This document shows, one piece after another, positions 33,401 to 43,000 of a stretch of DNA of 53,029 nt. Made by a program: the position numbers and the translations under genes. The notes below the pieces were generated by a model, which was not told the origin of the DNA, made no database searches, and saw only the letters and a program-made list of their open reading frames with translations. The stretch is taken from contig CAADYJ010000044.1 in assembly GCA_900753245.1 (NCBI GenBank), positions 1 through 53,029 on the forward strand, read 5' to 3'. The DNA comes from Clostridia bacterium (GTDB lineage: Bacteria > Bacillota > Clostridia > TANB77 > CAG-508). The stretch's first letter is position 1, and every line of letters starts with the position of its first letter.

Positions 33401-36400
33401 TATTCATTAATTAGTTTATCAAATTTTGGCGTTAATGTACATTGTGATATGTTTAATTCTGATAAATAAGCATTATCTGATAGCCCTTTATTTATAACAA
33501 CTGTATATGTTTTTGTTTTTCCAGACTCTGAACTAACAACAATCTCGAAAATGTTTTTACCTTCTTCTAATTTAGCAATTCCTATTCCAGATACCACAGC
33601 ATTTTCATCATCTGCCACTGCATCTATATAAACTGATTCAACATCATTTGGAACATTAGTATTATATAACAATACACTTTTATTAAATTTTGGTGTTATT
33701 TCATATCCATTTACTGCTAAATATGCTAAGTTATTATTATCTGAACCTGTCCTTGTAACTTTTAAAATATAATTTTTGGTAGTTACTCCATCTGGTGCAG
33801 TTACCTTTATAACAATTTGATTTGTTCCCTTTTGTAAATTTTCATTACCTATTATTTCATATGTTGCATCCGCTTCTTCTGTTGTTATATACATTGTAAG
33901 CTCACTTATTTTTGTTTCTAATGTATAGAAGGTTATATCTTTATTAAACTTTGGTGATATTACATGGTTTTGAATAATTAAACTAAATAAATTTGCATTT
34001 GTAGATTTTGCCCTATTTATTTTTACTTGATATACTTTTTCTTCATTGTTTGTTGAAGTTACTTTTATAGTAACTATATTTAATCCAACAGTTAAAGTAT
34101 ATTCTCCTGTTCCTGTAATAGTTGCTGTATTATCTAATGATTTTGCACTCACAGTAATTTTTTCTTCTTCGTAAGGTAAGTTTACCTCATATACCAATGT
34201 ATTTGCTTCAAATGATGGCGTTAATTCTCCTTTATCTACAGTTAATTCAATTAAATCACAACGTTTTTCTATATCTGGTTGTCTATAAACAATTATATTA
34301 TATTCTTTTTTAGTCAATCCATCCGAAGCTGTAACTTCTATAGTAACTTTATTTTCCCCATAAGAAAAATTACTATTATTTAGTATTTTATATGTTGCCT
34401 CTGGATCTTCTGTTTGTATATCTAATGTTAAACTTTGTATATCCTCTTGCACCTTTAAATGATATTCTGTGATTGTTTTTTCAAAGTTTTCGTACAATTC
34501 TCCTTCATTTGCAAATATATATTTTAAATAAGCATTATCAGATTTTAGTCTATTTACAATTACTTTATAATTTCTAGTTGTTCCATCTTCTGCAGTCACT
34601 ACTAAATTAATTTCATTTTTGCCAATTTCTAGATTGTACTTTCCATCTCCTACTACTTTAGTAGTCGCTACCTCTGGAATACCTTTTAATGTTATTTCAT
34701 CTATCTCATTTCTAACATTTATTTCGTATGTGTTAACATCTATCTTTGTAACTATCTGATCTTTATCATTCTCTATTCTTGATAAATTTATATTAGAGTT
34801 CTTCTTTCTTATAATATTTAGTTCATAAGTTTTAATATCTCCGTTTTCTGCTTGTACTGTTAATGTTACTAAATTGCTACCTACTTCTAATGCGTAAACA
34901 CCTTCTCCAGTAATTATACTTGATGAATCCTCTTTTACTCCTGTAACTTTTAATGTTTCTATTTCATTTTCAACTTCTATAGTATACTCTAATATTTCTT
35001 TATTAAATACTGGACTTAATTTTCCATTACTTGTTATTATATTTTTTAAGTAGTTATTATCTGATGATTCTTTCATTACTTTTATTATATAATCTCTTTG
35101 TTCCCCATTTTCCGCTGTAACTCTTATTGTAACAAAATTCATTCCTGTTAGGAAGTTGTTGTTATTTAATACTTTATATTTTGCTGTTTTATCTTCTGTT
35201 TGCACTATAAGAGGCAATGTTTTAGTATTTGCTGGAACTGTTATTTCATATTCAGTATTTAATTTATCAAAAGATTGACTAAACTCACCTAGCGTTGTTG
35301 TTAATTGTTTTAAGTAATTGTTACTTGATTGAGCTCTGTTTATATTTATAGTATATTTTCCAAAAGAACCATCTTCTGCCTTTACATTTATTACATAAGT
35401 ATTTGTTCCTGTTTTTAGTTTCTTTTCTCCTGCTCCTGTAATAGTAGATGTACTATCCTCTGGTATAGCTTCTATAGTAACACTTTCTACTTCATTTGAA
35501 ACTGTAACTATATATGTATCCAATACTTTGTTATATGTTGGATCCATTGTTAGTTCTTCTTCACCATTTTTTACTTTTAATGATGATAAAAATACATTTC
35601 CACTTTGTTTTCTATATGCATGTATAATGTATACTAATTGCTCTCCATTTGGAGCAATAACTATTACATATATATCATTTAATCCTACTTTTAGTTTTTT
35701 ATTTCCTTCTATTATAGGTGTTATTTCTTTCATTTCTGGTATAGCTGTGATATCTAAAGAAGTTACATCATTTTCTACTTCTATAAAATATTCTAAGACA
35801 TCTTGGTCAAAATTTAAATCTGTTTCAACATTATCTATAGTTAGGCTTTCTAATAAGCAATTTCCACTCATATCTCTTGTTATATGGTAGATATATGTTT
35901 CTGTGTTTTTTCCATCTTCTGATATAACATCTATCTTTATATTGTTTTCTCCAGCTTGTAATTCTATAGTTCCATCTCCCACAACTGTTTGATATTTATG
36001 ACCTTTTTCTACATTAAATGTCAATTTTTTTATTCTGCTTGGAACTATCATAGAGTATTCATGGACATCTGGATTAAATTCTTTAGGTTCTAAAACTCCA
36101 TAAATTGGATTTACATTTATAATAGACTCTATTAATCCATCTATTGTAATATTTAATGGCTTAGAATTATTAGATGCTTCTCTTATAGTTTTTATTTTAT
36201 ATATTTTTTCGTCTCCACTTTCTGCTGTTACTTTCAAATTAATAGTATTCTCTCCTGCTGTAACATCATAAGTTCCATTGCCTTCTATACTTGCTTTAAT
36301 ATCGTCTACAACTCCATAAATTGTAACATCTGTATCTTCTGCATCTAGTGTTATTGTATACTCAGATACATCATAACTTACTTCTGGTTCTAATGTTCCT

Positions 36401-38349
36401 TTATTTATTTGAATTTCTTTTAGTAAATTATTTTGCGATGGATCTTCTAGTAATGTTATTCTTGCATAACCATCTGCATTATTTCCTGATACATAATTTC
36501 CTTGTGGATTTGGCATTTGTACATAATTTTGCCTTGTACTTGACCATTCATAACCTTCTCCATCTACCATAATAGTATCTTTAAATACCCTTCCTGAAAC
36601 ATGTGAGTTACTTCCTGTTGGTTTTCCATTTTCATCTGTCGAATTACAACCTTCATGTCCTGAAATATATGATGAACCGCCTGCACCTGCAGAAGCTCCA
36701 CTAATATTATTAGTTGTTCCTCCATAATAACCTGAACCTCCGCCTCCAACACCATCATTGTCAGCAATTCCCCATGCATCTTTTCCTATTCCTAGTGCAT
36801 AGCCAGATGTTTGTGTTCCAGCTGGACTATTAGAATAATATGATATTCCATTTATTCCTCCACCAGATCCTGCTTTGTACGACCAAGAAGCTCCTCCTCC
36901 TGCTCCGGCAACCATTATTCTAGAATATAAACTATTTAAGTCATTCCAATTACCATTTATTAATCTAAAGTCTGTGGCACCTCCGCCACCACCTGATGTT
37001 TCATCATCTCCATTGTCCCATGTACCAAGGCCTCCACCATTCCAACCACCAGGTGAATTCTTTCCAACTACAGCATCTGTTCCTTTTCCACCTACATATA
37101 CATATATAACGTCACCTTCATTTAATCTAAGAATTCCTGAGGTATAGCCTCCATTTCCTGGAGTTCCCCCTAATCTACCTTGTATTCTAGACTTTCCTCC
37201 TCTTGCTCCCCATGCTTCAAATTTATAAAATCCTGCTGCTGGTGCTATAAATGTTTGATATTCTCCCGTATATGAGAAATCATATGTTTGTTCTCCTAAG
37301 TTTTCTCCCTTAGTTACTACTATAGTATATACTGTATCTTCTACTCCTTCTCTTGAAACAGTTATAGTTACAGTATTTTTACCTTCTTTTATATAACCTG
37401 CTCCTTTTACTACTACTTTTGCATTATCATCATATGGCTGTGCTATAATTTCTAATGAAACTACTCCAGAAGTAACTTTATATTCATAATTTAATTTATC
37501 ACTTTCAAATAATTGTGCAAATTCTTGATTTTTTATATCTAAAAATTTCAACTTTGTATTTGGTTGTTTATTTAATATTAAGTTATATTCTGTTGTACTC
37601 TTCCCATCCTCCGATATTACTTGTATTGTTCGTATTGTACTAGAAGTTTTAGTTTCAACTTCTCCATCTCCTATAACAGTTTGTCCTGGAAATTTTTTTA
37701 TTCCTTCTATAATTGTATTTTCTTCTATGTTGTATGGTAATATCACATCATATCTTAATTTTTTTTCGTTATAATTTTCTACATTTACTCCAGCTACTTT
37801 TATATTTTTTAAATAGCTATCTGAGGAAGCCCCTCTTACAAAATGTAAAGTATACGTATATTCTATTCCTTCTATAGTTTTTGTTTTTATTTGTTTAATT
37901 GTTTCTCCAGCTATTGTTTCTACTTTTTGATTTAATCCACCTTCTACTTTTATATCATCACTTGTAGTTGTTATGGAAATTGTCGGATATGCCTGTTCTT
38001 TATCTAATTCTATATAATAATCACTTTCTTCCGGATTAAATTCTTTTGTCATAGTTCCTATATCTGTAGCAATGTTAGATATTGGATAATTTTCTTCTAT
38101 AAAGCTTAAAGGTGTTATTGTAGCTTTACTTGTTTCAGTTGCACCTGTTGTTAGTTCTGTGTTTGTAAATATTTTTCCAGAATAATGATATGAATCTGAT
38201 AATTGTGTATATTTTTGCACTTTTGGTGTAATATCAGTTTGTGAATTAACAGCAATACAGCCTTCATGTCCAGATACATATCCAGAACCACCAGCTCCTC
38301 CTGATGCTTTAGATGTATTGCTCATATGTCCTCCCCAGTAACCACCTCC
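30424..38349 (-). CDS. Giant surface protein, main part: cadherin-like repeats, Gly-rich domain, dockerin, M23 peptidase
   Basis: 2,641 residues in the +1 frame from GGA at 38349 (3,066 aa with the upstream part). It completes Gly-rich domain 1, then has about three cadherin-like beta-sandwich repeats and Gly-rich domain 2 (FIAPAAGFYKFEAWGARGG, YVYVGGKGTDAV, GGGGATDFRL). About 19 more cadherin-like repeats follow, each near 85-95 aa, with the linker S(N/D)NYLxxL and an E(N/D)G...YxIxVxR strand. Near the C-terminus: a carboxypeptidase-regulatory-like domain (GSYEIYVVPDTYKVIISKEG), a dockerin-like calcium-binding segment (YDLNEDGIVNKLDRDILKEN) and an M23 endopeptidase with HSGLD, YSFYAHLS and HHLHFELR. 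The active site is intact, so it should cleave peptidoglycan cross-bridges or peptides outside the cell. Confidence 0.85.
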   Translation of the reverse strand, partial: GGGYWGGHMSNTSKASGGAGGSGYVSGHEGCIAVNSQTDITPKVQKYTQLSDSYHYSGKIFTNTELTTGATETSKATITPLSFIEENYPISNIATDIGTMTKEFNPEESDYYIELDKEQAYPTISITTTSDDIKVEGGLNQKVETIAGETIKQIKTKTIEGIEYTYTLHFVRGASSDSYLKNIKVAGVNVENYNEKKLRYDVILPYNIEENTIIEGIKKFPGQTVIGDGEVETKTSSTIRTIQVISEDGKSTTEYNLILNKQPNTKLKFLDIKNQEFAQLFESDKLNYEYKVTSGVVSLEIIAQPYDDNAKVVVKGAGYIKEGKNTVTITVSREGVEDTVYTIVVTKGENLGEQTYDFSYTGEYQTFIAPAAGFYKFEAWGARGGKSRIQGRLGGTPGNGGYTSGILRLNEGDVIYVYVGGKGTDAVVGKNSPGGWNGGGLGTWDNGDDETSGGGGGATDFRLINGNWNDLNSLYSRIMVAGAGGGASWSYKAGSGGGINGISYYSNSPAGTQTSGYALGIGKDAWGIADNDGVGGGGSGYYGGTTNNISGASAGAGGSSYISGHEGCNSTDENGKPTGSNSHVSGRVFKDTIMVDGEGYEWSSTRQNYVQMPNPQGNYVSGNNADGYARITLLEDPSQNNLLKEIQINKGTLEPEVSYDVSEYTITLDAEDTDVTIYGVVDDIKASIEGNGTYDVTAGENTINLKVTAESGDEKIYKIKTIREASNNSKPLNITIDGLIESIINVNPIYGVLEPKEFNPDVHEYSMIVPSRIKKLTFNVEKGHKYQTVVGDGTIELQAGENNIKIDVISEDGKNTETYIYHITRDMSGNCLLESLTIDNVETDLNFDQDVLEYFIEVENDVTSLDITAIPEMKEITPIIEGNKKLKVGLNDIYVIVIAPNGEQLVYIIHAYRKQSGNVFLSSLKVKNGEEELTMDPTYNKVLDTYIVTVSNEVESVTIEAIPEDSTSTITGAGEKKLKTGTNTYVINVKAEDGSFGKYTININRAQSSNNYLKQLTTTLGEFSQSFDKLNTEYEITVPANTKTLPLIVQTEDKTAKYKVLNNNNFLTGMNFVTIRVTAENGEQRDYIIKVMKESSDNNYLKNIITSNGKLSPVFNKEILEYTIEVENEIETLKVTGVKEDSSSIITGEGVYALEVGSNLVTLTVQAENGDIKTYELNIIRKKNSNINLSRIENDKDQIVTKIDVNTYEINVRNEIDEITLKGIPEVATTKVVGDGKYNLEIGKNEINLVVTAEDGTTRNYKVIVNRLKSDNAYLKYIFANEGELYENFEKTITEYHLKVQEDIQSLTLDIQTEDPEATYKILNNSNFSYGENKVTIEVTASDGLTKKEYNIIVYRQPDIEKRCDLIELTVDKGELTPSFEANTLVYEVNLPYEEEKITVSAKSLDNTATITGTGEYTLTVGLNIVTIKVTSTNNEEKVYQVKINRAKSTNANLFSLIIQNHVISPKFNKDITFYTLETKISELTMYITTEEADATYEIIGNENLQKGTNQIVIKVTAPDGVTTKNYILKVTRTGSDNNNLAYLAVNGYEITPKFNKSVLLYNTNVPNDVESVYIDAVADDENAVVSGIGIAKLEEGKNIFEIVVSSESGKTKTYTVVINKGLSDNAYLSELNISQCTLTPKFDKLINEYNIEVEYDIENVNVLGYAEASEAFVTGNGNYNLIVGKNKIDIIVTAANGNKNIYTINVKRKTAVSAKLSKLQVKNYEIVPTFNQNTNSYFVSVDNEITSLDMIIETLDPNATYTIEGNENFIIGNNEVTIEVTSSDGKEKEIYTIQVNRNMSSNNYLSYILPSKGKLSPSFVKTTNSYAITVDNDITQIKIDAEPEDSKATISGNGDYTLKVGENKVEIKVTSSIGVTRTYTIIVIRKKNDNNYLKTLTAKVNSNTVELSPNFNKETMNYEIIVPVGTTKMQFIGEAENTLSTVSGLGYIPIQAGDNTHEIKVTAENGSARTYVININRVKSTVNDLVDLIPSIGTLDPSFTYGTLEYNLTLGNADSLLSFEVLTEDRFATVKGNEEQEVPDGESVREIIVTAENGDTKTYKVNINRIRTDDARLKSLAVKSFTIDQEFNSDVYEYTLTVPNDKFVLTENEIVALPFYEDTKVYPDVSVELSVLKLNKYQIKTIAPDGYTTQTYTIYITREKSSDSTLEKLAVSGYEITPEFNSNTLEYMLKVPKGTTILKAENVIAIPTDEYAIVVKSGDLDLTANERVFNIDVTSHNGERNTTYKIKVEIEKSDNNYLESLTTSVGILSPEFDKNVTQYSLHLTQRQDTLEINAVPEDETATIVSGTGTYNITEEDTRIIIMVKAENEKLRAYIIDVTKEPKTETIIRGKVTTENVNNIHTANIKVYKDNELKYEEKTKQNGSYEIYVVPDTYKVIISKEGYLNITIEDILIESIDQEVTLDSYKLVAGDVVESGEIELDDMVALNDKHGETITDANKKEMAKYDLNEDGIVNKLDRDILKENYGKKAQKVIWTDQNAENMILPLKGSYVITSEYGTRVHPITGEIKTHSGLDIVGAHHGNILAVADGEVTYSGVQSGYGNCVEIKHIVNGETIYSFYAHLSQIDVAVGQAVTQGEVVGLEGGAKDDPNHGTSTGHHLHFELRNNSGSGNSIDPNKYINF

Positions 38350-39625
38350 GGCCACCACCTACTCCATCATTATCTGCTATTCCTGAGGCATTTTGTCCTA
38401 TTCCAAATGCATATCCAGAAATTTGTGTACCTGACTTTGCTCTTGTACCATTTTCTCCTGAAATTCCTCCACCAGAACCTGCTCTATATGTCCAAGAGGC
38501 ACCACCACCTCCTCCAGCAACAATAATTCTAGATGCTAAGCTCTTTGTTTCATTCCAGTTTCCACTTATTAATCGAATATCTGTAGCGCCACCACCAGAA
38601 CCTGAAGTTTCATTATCACTATGATCCCATGTACCAAGCCCTCCACCATTCCATGTTGCTGCTGAATCTTTTTCTACCACAGCATCTATGCCTTGTTGAC
38701 CTACATAAACATAGTATTTTTCTCCTTTTTTTAGTAGAATTTCTCCTTTTGCATATCCACCTTTTCCTGGTGTTCCTCCTAAAGAGCCATTTATTCTCGA
38801 CTTTCCTCCTCTTGCTCCCCAACATTCAAACCTATACATTCCAGAATATGGTGCAATAAATTCTTGATAACCACCTGAATAGTTATAATTATTTACATCT
38901 ACTGTTTTTTTACAAGTTATTGTATAAATTCTTTCTTCTTCAATATTTGGATTTGTAACTTTTATTGTAATTATACTATTTTCACTAACACTTTCATTTC
39001 CTTGAATTGTAACAATTGATTCTTTGTCATATGGTATTGCATGTACTTTTAATGAATTTGTATTTTCTACAATATTTACTATATAATCTAATGTTTTTTC
39101 ACTAAATTCTGGATTTATTGCAAATGAATTTATCGCAATATTTTTTAAATATGTACTATGTTCTTTTTCTAAGTTTATTGTATATTTATTTTTAACTATT
39201 TTATTTTTTGAAATAACATCAAAATTAATTATTTTACTATTACTTTGCAATATATAATTGCTATCACCAATTATGTTTTGACCTTCATCTATTTTTATAT
39301 ACTCTATTTGTAACTCATCTTCAATGTTATATGGTAATTTTATATCATAGCTATATTTATTTTTTTCAAAGATATATTCTTGCCCATTAATTCTTATTCC
39401 ATTTAAATCTGCACAATCCGATAAATTTTCTATTTCGTTACTTTCAGTTTCTGCATCTGCAAATAAACGATTTTTACTTTGAGTAATCAACTTTTCTATA
39501 TCATTAGGCATAGAAATACCCGTTAGTTTTATTATTGCTAACGTTGCTGTAACTATTGCTACACTTTCAAGTGTAGCAAATAATTCTTTTTTCAATTTTG
39601 TCTTGTACTTCTTGCTTAATTTCAA
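38309..39625 (-). CDS. Giant surface protein, N-terminal part (anchor, cadherin-like repeats, Gly-rich domain 1)
   Basis: TTG start at 39625 with AAGGAG 9 nt upstream. 425 codons precede a CGG, after which frame 0 ends 12 codons later (GRRWLLGRTYEQYI). A basic N-terminus and hydrophobic helix (about 17-40, VAIVTATLAIIKLTGI) act as signal or anchor. Two cadherin-like repeats follow (about 60-225). From about 235 comes a glycine-rich domain: FIAPYSGMYRFECWGARGGK, EKYYVYVGQQGIDAV, GSGGGATDIRLI, IIVAGGGGGASW. The order of these motifs closely resembles the glycine-rich domain of ALK/LTK receptors (which also have a VGQQG-type strand). The chain breaks in GVGGG at the CGG and resumes in frame +1 as GGYWGGHMSNTS. 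Confidence 0.82.
   Translation of the reverse strand: MKLSKKYKTKLKKELFATLESVAIVTATLAIIKLTGISMPNDIEKLITQSKNRLFADAETESNEIENLSDCADLNGIRINGQEYIFEKNKYSYDIKLPYNIEDELQIEYIKIDEGQNIIGDSNYILQSNSKIINFDVISKNKIVKNKYTINLEKEHSTYLKNIAINSFAINPEFSEKTLDYIVNIVENTNSLKVHAIPYDKESIVTIQGNESVSENSIITIKVTNPNIEEERIYTITCKKTVDVNNYNYSGGYQEFIAPYSGMYRFECWGARGGKSRINGSLGGTPGKGGYAKGEILLKKGEKYYVYVGQQGIDAVVEKDSAATWNGGGLGTWDHSDNETSGSGGGATDIRLISGNWNETKSLASRIIVAGGGGGASWTYRAGSGGGISGENGTRAKSGTQISGYAFGIGQNASGIADNDGVGGGRRWLLGRTYEQYI
38347..38350 (-). other. CGGA +1 shift site 4 (giant surface protein)
   Basis: Frame 0: GGT GGT GGC CGG AGG TGG. Skipping the C gives GGC GGA GGT GGT TAC TGG GGA, so VGGGGGGYWGG continues, as in the sister domain (VGGGGSGYYGG). 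CGG is codon 426. Confidence 0.8.
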
Positions 39626-39713
39626 ACTCTTACTCTCCTTTTATTTTTTTCTCATTTCTCTATCAATGCTATATATAAATAAAATATATATCATTTATAA
39701 ATTAATATATATA

Positions 39714-39742
39714 ATTATCTATAACTTATTTAATCTTTTCAA
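39714..39742 (-). promoter_or_regulatory. Promoter candidate of the first giant surface protein
   Basis: Minus strand: TTGAAA (39742-39737), 17-nt spacer, GATAAT (39719-39714), about 90 nt before the start. The rest of 39626-39886 is A/T-rich and shows no gene. Confidence 0.5.
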
Positions 39743-39886
39743 CTATAATATTTCTTATATTACAAACATTTGATTATACATTTATATACGGAAAAACACA
39801 CTTTACTCTTGCAAAATGCTTTTTTATCTTTTATTTTAAATTTTTGTAACAAACTTCGACTTTTTAGGATTTTTTCTTAGGGAAAT

Positions 39887-39985
39887 GACATTTGGGGACG
39901 GGTCAATTTTGTCTTTTACATAAAATATAAAACGTAACAATATTAAAATTATGTAAAGGACAAAATTGACCCGTCCAAAAATGTC
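39887..39985. repeat. GGGACGGG-type palindromic element C (99 bp)
   Basis: 39887-39923 and 39949-39985 are 37-bp inverted repeats with three mismatches, containing GGGGACGGGTCAATTTTGTC. The 25-nt centre matches the start of element B's interior (TAAAACGTAACAATATTAAAA versus TAAAACGTGACAATATTAAAA, here written in part). Element C is therefore B with its ~200-nt middle missing. Confidence 0.8.
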
Positions 39986-39992
39986 CTGCATA

Positions 39993-40029
39993 AAAAATAT
40001 CAGTAGAGATGTTCCCTACTGATATTTTT
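39993..40029 (-). terminator. Terminator of the second giant surface protein gene
   Basis: The same 14-bp stem as at 30384-30420, differing only in the loop, 3 nt past the stop codon. Confidence 0.85.
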
Positions 40030-40032
40030 ATT

Positions 40033-43000
40033 TTAGAAATTAATATATTTATTTGGATCTATGCTGTTTCCTGAACCTGTGTTACTACGTAATTCGAAGT
40101 GTAAGTGGTGTCCTGTTGATGTTCCATGGTTAGGATCATCTTTTGCTCCACCTTCTAGTCCTATTACTTCTCCTTGTTCTACTGCTTGTCCTACTGCTAC
40201 ATCTATTTTTGATAAATGTGCATAGAAACTATATATTGTTTCCCCATTTACAATATGTTTTATTTCTACACAGTTACCATATCCGCTTTGTACTCCTGCA
40301 TATGTTACTTCACCACTTGCTACTGCTAAGATATTTCCATGATGTGCTCCTACTATGTCTAATCCACTATGTGTTTTTACTTCTCCTGTTATTGGGTGCA
40401 CTCTTGTTCCATATTCTGATGTTATTACATAGCTTCCTTTTAATGGTAATATCATATTTTCTGCGTTTGGATCTATCCATATAACTTTTTGTACTTTTTT
40501 ACCATAGTTTTCCTTTAATATATTTCTATCTAATTTGTTTACTATACCATCTTCGTTTAAGTCATATTTAGTCATTTCTTCTTTGTTAGCATCTGTAATA
40601 GTTTCCCCATATTTATCATTTAATTCTACTATATCGTCTAATTCTATTTCTCCTGACTCTACTACGTCTCCGGCTATTAGTTTATAATCTTTTACTACAT
40701 TCACTTCTTCTTTTTCTGTTAATTCAATATCTGTTATTGTATATGTTAAATATCCTGATTTTGTAATTACAATATCATATTTTTCTTCTAATACATCTGG
40801 AATTCCATTTGTATTATCATCTACAATTTCGTCCACTTTTGAAGTATACATTAATATTTTAAATGTTCCATCTTTTTGTGTCTGTACTTGTTTTATAACT
40901 TCTCTTGGATTTTGATTATCATAAATATCTCTTGTATCGCTTGTTCTATATACTGTAATTGTTGCACTATGCTCTCCTTCTACATTTTCAGTCAATACTC
41001 GTCCTGTTATATATGTTCCCTTTTGTAGTTTAACTGTAAGTATACTATTTCTTATTGTTCCATCTTCTGCAATTATAGTAATTGGAACATTGATACTATC
41101 TTTATCTTTTGTATTTTCTTTTGTTATTACTACTTCTTTTGTTGGTGTTTCATATTGTTTTGTGTCATTAATATCTATTTGAGCATATACCCCTGTAACG
41201 CCTTCATTTAGTGCTGTTGCTTTTATTTTTATATCTGTGTCATATAAAACTGTTACAGTATAATTTCCATCATCATCTTGTTCTATTTTTTCATCATTTA
41301 CATCTAATTCTATTTGTGTACTATTAGAACCTCTAATTAGCACTATATTATAAGTTTTCGTAGTTTTTCCATCTGCTGCTGTAATAACTACTGGTACTAT
41401 TAACTTGTCTTGTGTTAAATCACTACAATCCAATTCCACTTTATCATAATTTACTACATCTTTATTGTCTCCTATTTTTAGCATTGCATATTTATGAACA
41501 GTTTTTATTTCTATAGATGTTGATGTCGCAAGTTTTGGAATTATAACTGTGTAAGTTTCTCCTTCAGGATTATCTAATTGTCTTTCTACATCATTTACTT
41601 TTACATATTCTAAGTCTGTAACATTTGATTTATATACAATTTCTATATTATATATCTTATCTTGTCCAGATTCTGACTTTACTTTTACTTGTAATGTTTT
41701 TCCTTCTGATGAAGTATCTACATTTACAATTGTTTTTAATGATGATTCATATTGTTTGTTTTCATATTCTAAAGTTGAATAATCGCTTTCTGGTAACACA
41801 AATAATTCAAATTGCTCTTTTTTATCTACTAAAAATCTGTATGTATTTGTACTTTCATCATAAAAATCCGCTTCTTTATCATCTAATGTTACCATATTTA
41901 ACTCAACAGAAGTTGATATTTTATTAATGTACAAATATGTTACTTTCGTTATTCCTGATTGTGACCTTACCGTTATTGGTATAATAGTTTGTTTATTATT
42001 TGACATTGCTACATTTTGTTCAGATATATGTAATTTTTCATCTCCTAATGCAATTCTTACATGTGCAAATTCATTATTAGCAATTACTTTTACTTTAGGA
42101 TTTGTAACTGTGTCTAGTATTGATGCAACAAATTTTCCTTCTGCATTTTGTTCTACTAGTTCTCCATTTACATATACCTCTTTTAATGTTGTATCTGTAC
42201 TCATCTTTTCAATTTGTATAGTATAAATTGAAGATTCTTTTCCACTTTCTGAAATAACTTTAATATAGACATTATTTATTTGCTCTGGTGTTTCAACATT
42301 TAATATTAGATTTCCTTTAGCTTGACTAGATGCTCCATTTTCATCTAAGTATGTTTCACCTTCTTGTGTTACTCTTACAATATTTGCCTCCATATTTTCT
42401 GTTGCTATTTCTACTGTTGCTTCTGTTAGAGTATCATATATATAAGCAATAAATTTATTTTCTTTATTTTCTAGTAATTCACTATTTACTTTTACTGATG
42501 CTATATTGTTATTGTCTGATACTCTTTCAATATAAATTATTGTTTCTTTTATTGTTCCCTGTTGTGATGTTATTGTAACAGGTATTTCTGTTACTTTATC
42601 CTTTGAATCCAATTTAACTATCTTCTCTAATTCAGCGACTTTAGATTCTCCACCAAAACTTACTGTTGCTAATTCATTGTTTGCCACTACTTTTATTTTA
42701 GCTTCATTTTGAGTTATCGCTTTATAATATGTTCCATCTGCATACTTTGGATTACCTAAATTTTGTTGTATTTGTATGTCGTTTATATATACTCCTCCAG
42801 CAGAATTATCTTCTGATTTACGTATACATTGCAATGTATACTCTTCAATTGTTCCATCTTCTGCAATTACCTTAAATGTTAAATTATAGTCTTCTTGTGT
42901 TAAATCACTTGTGTTTAAAACAAATGTTAACTTTTCTTTACATGATTTTTCTAGACTATTTTCATCTTCATATGTAATAGTTGAATATTTGACTCCTGCT

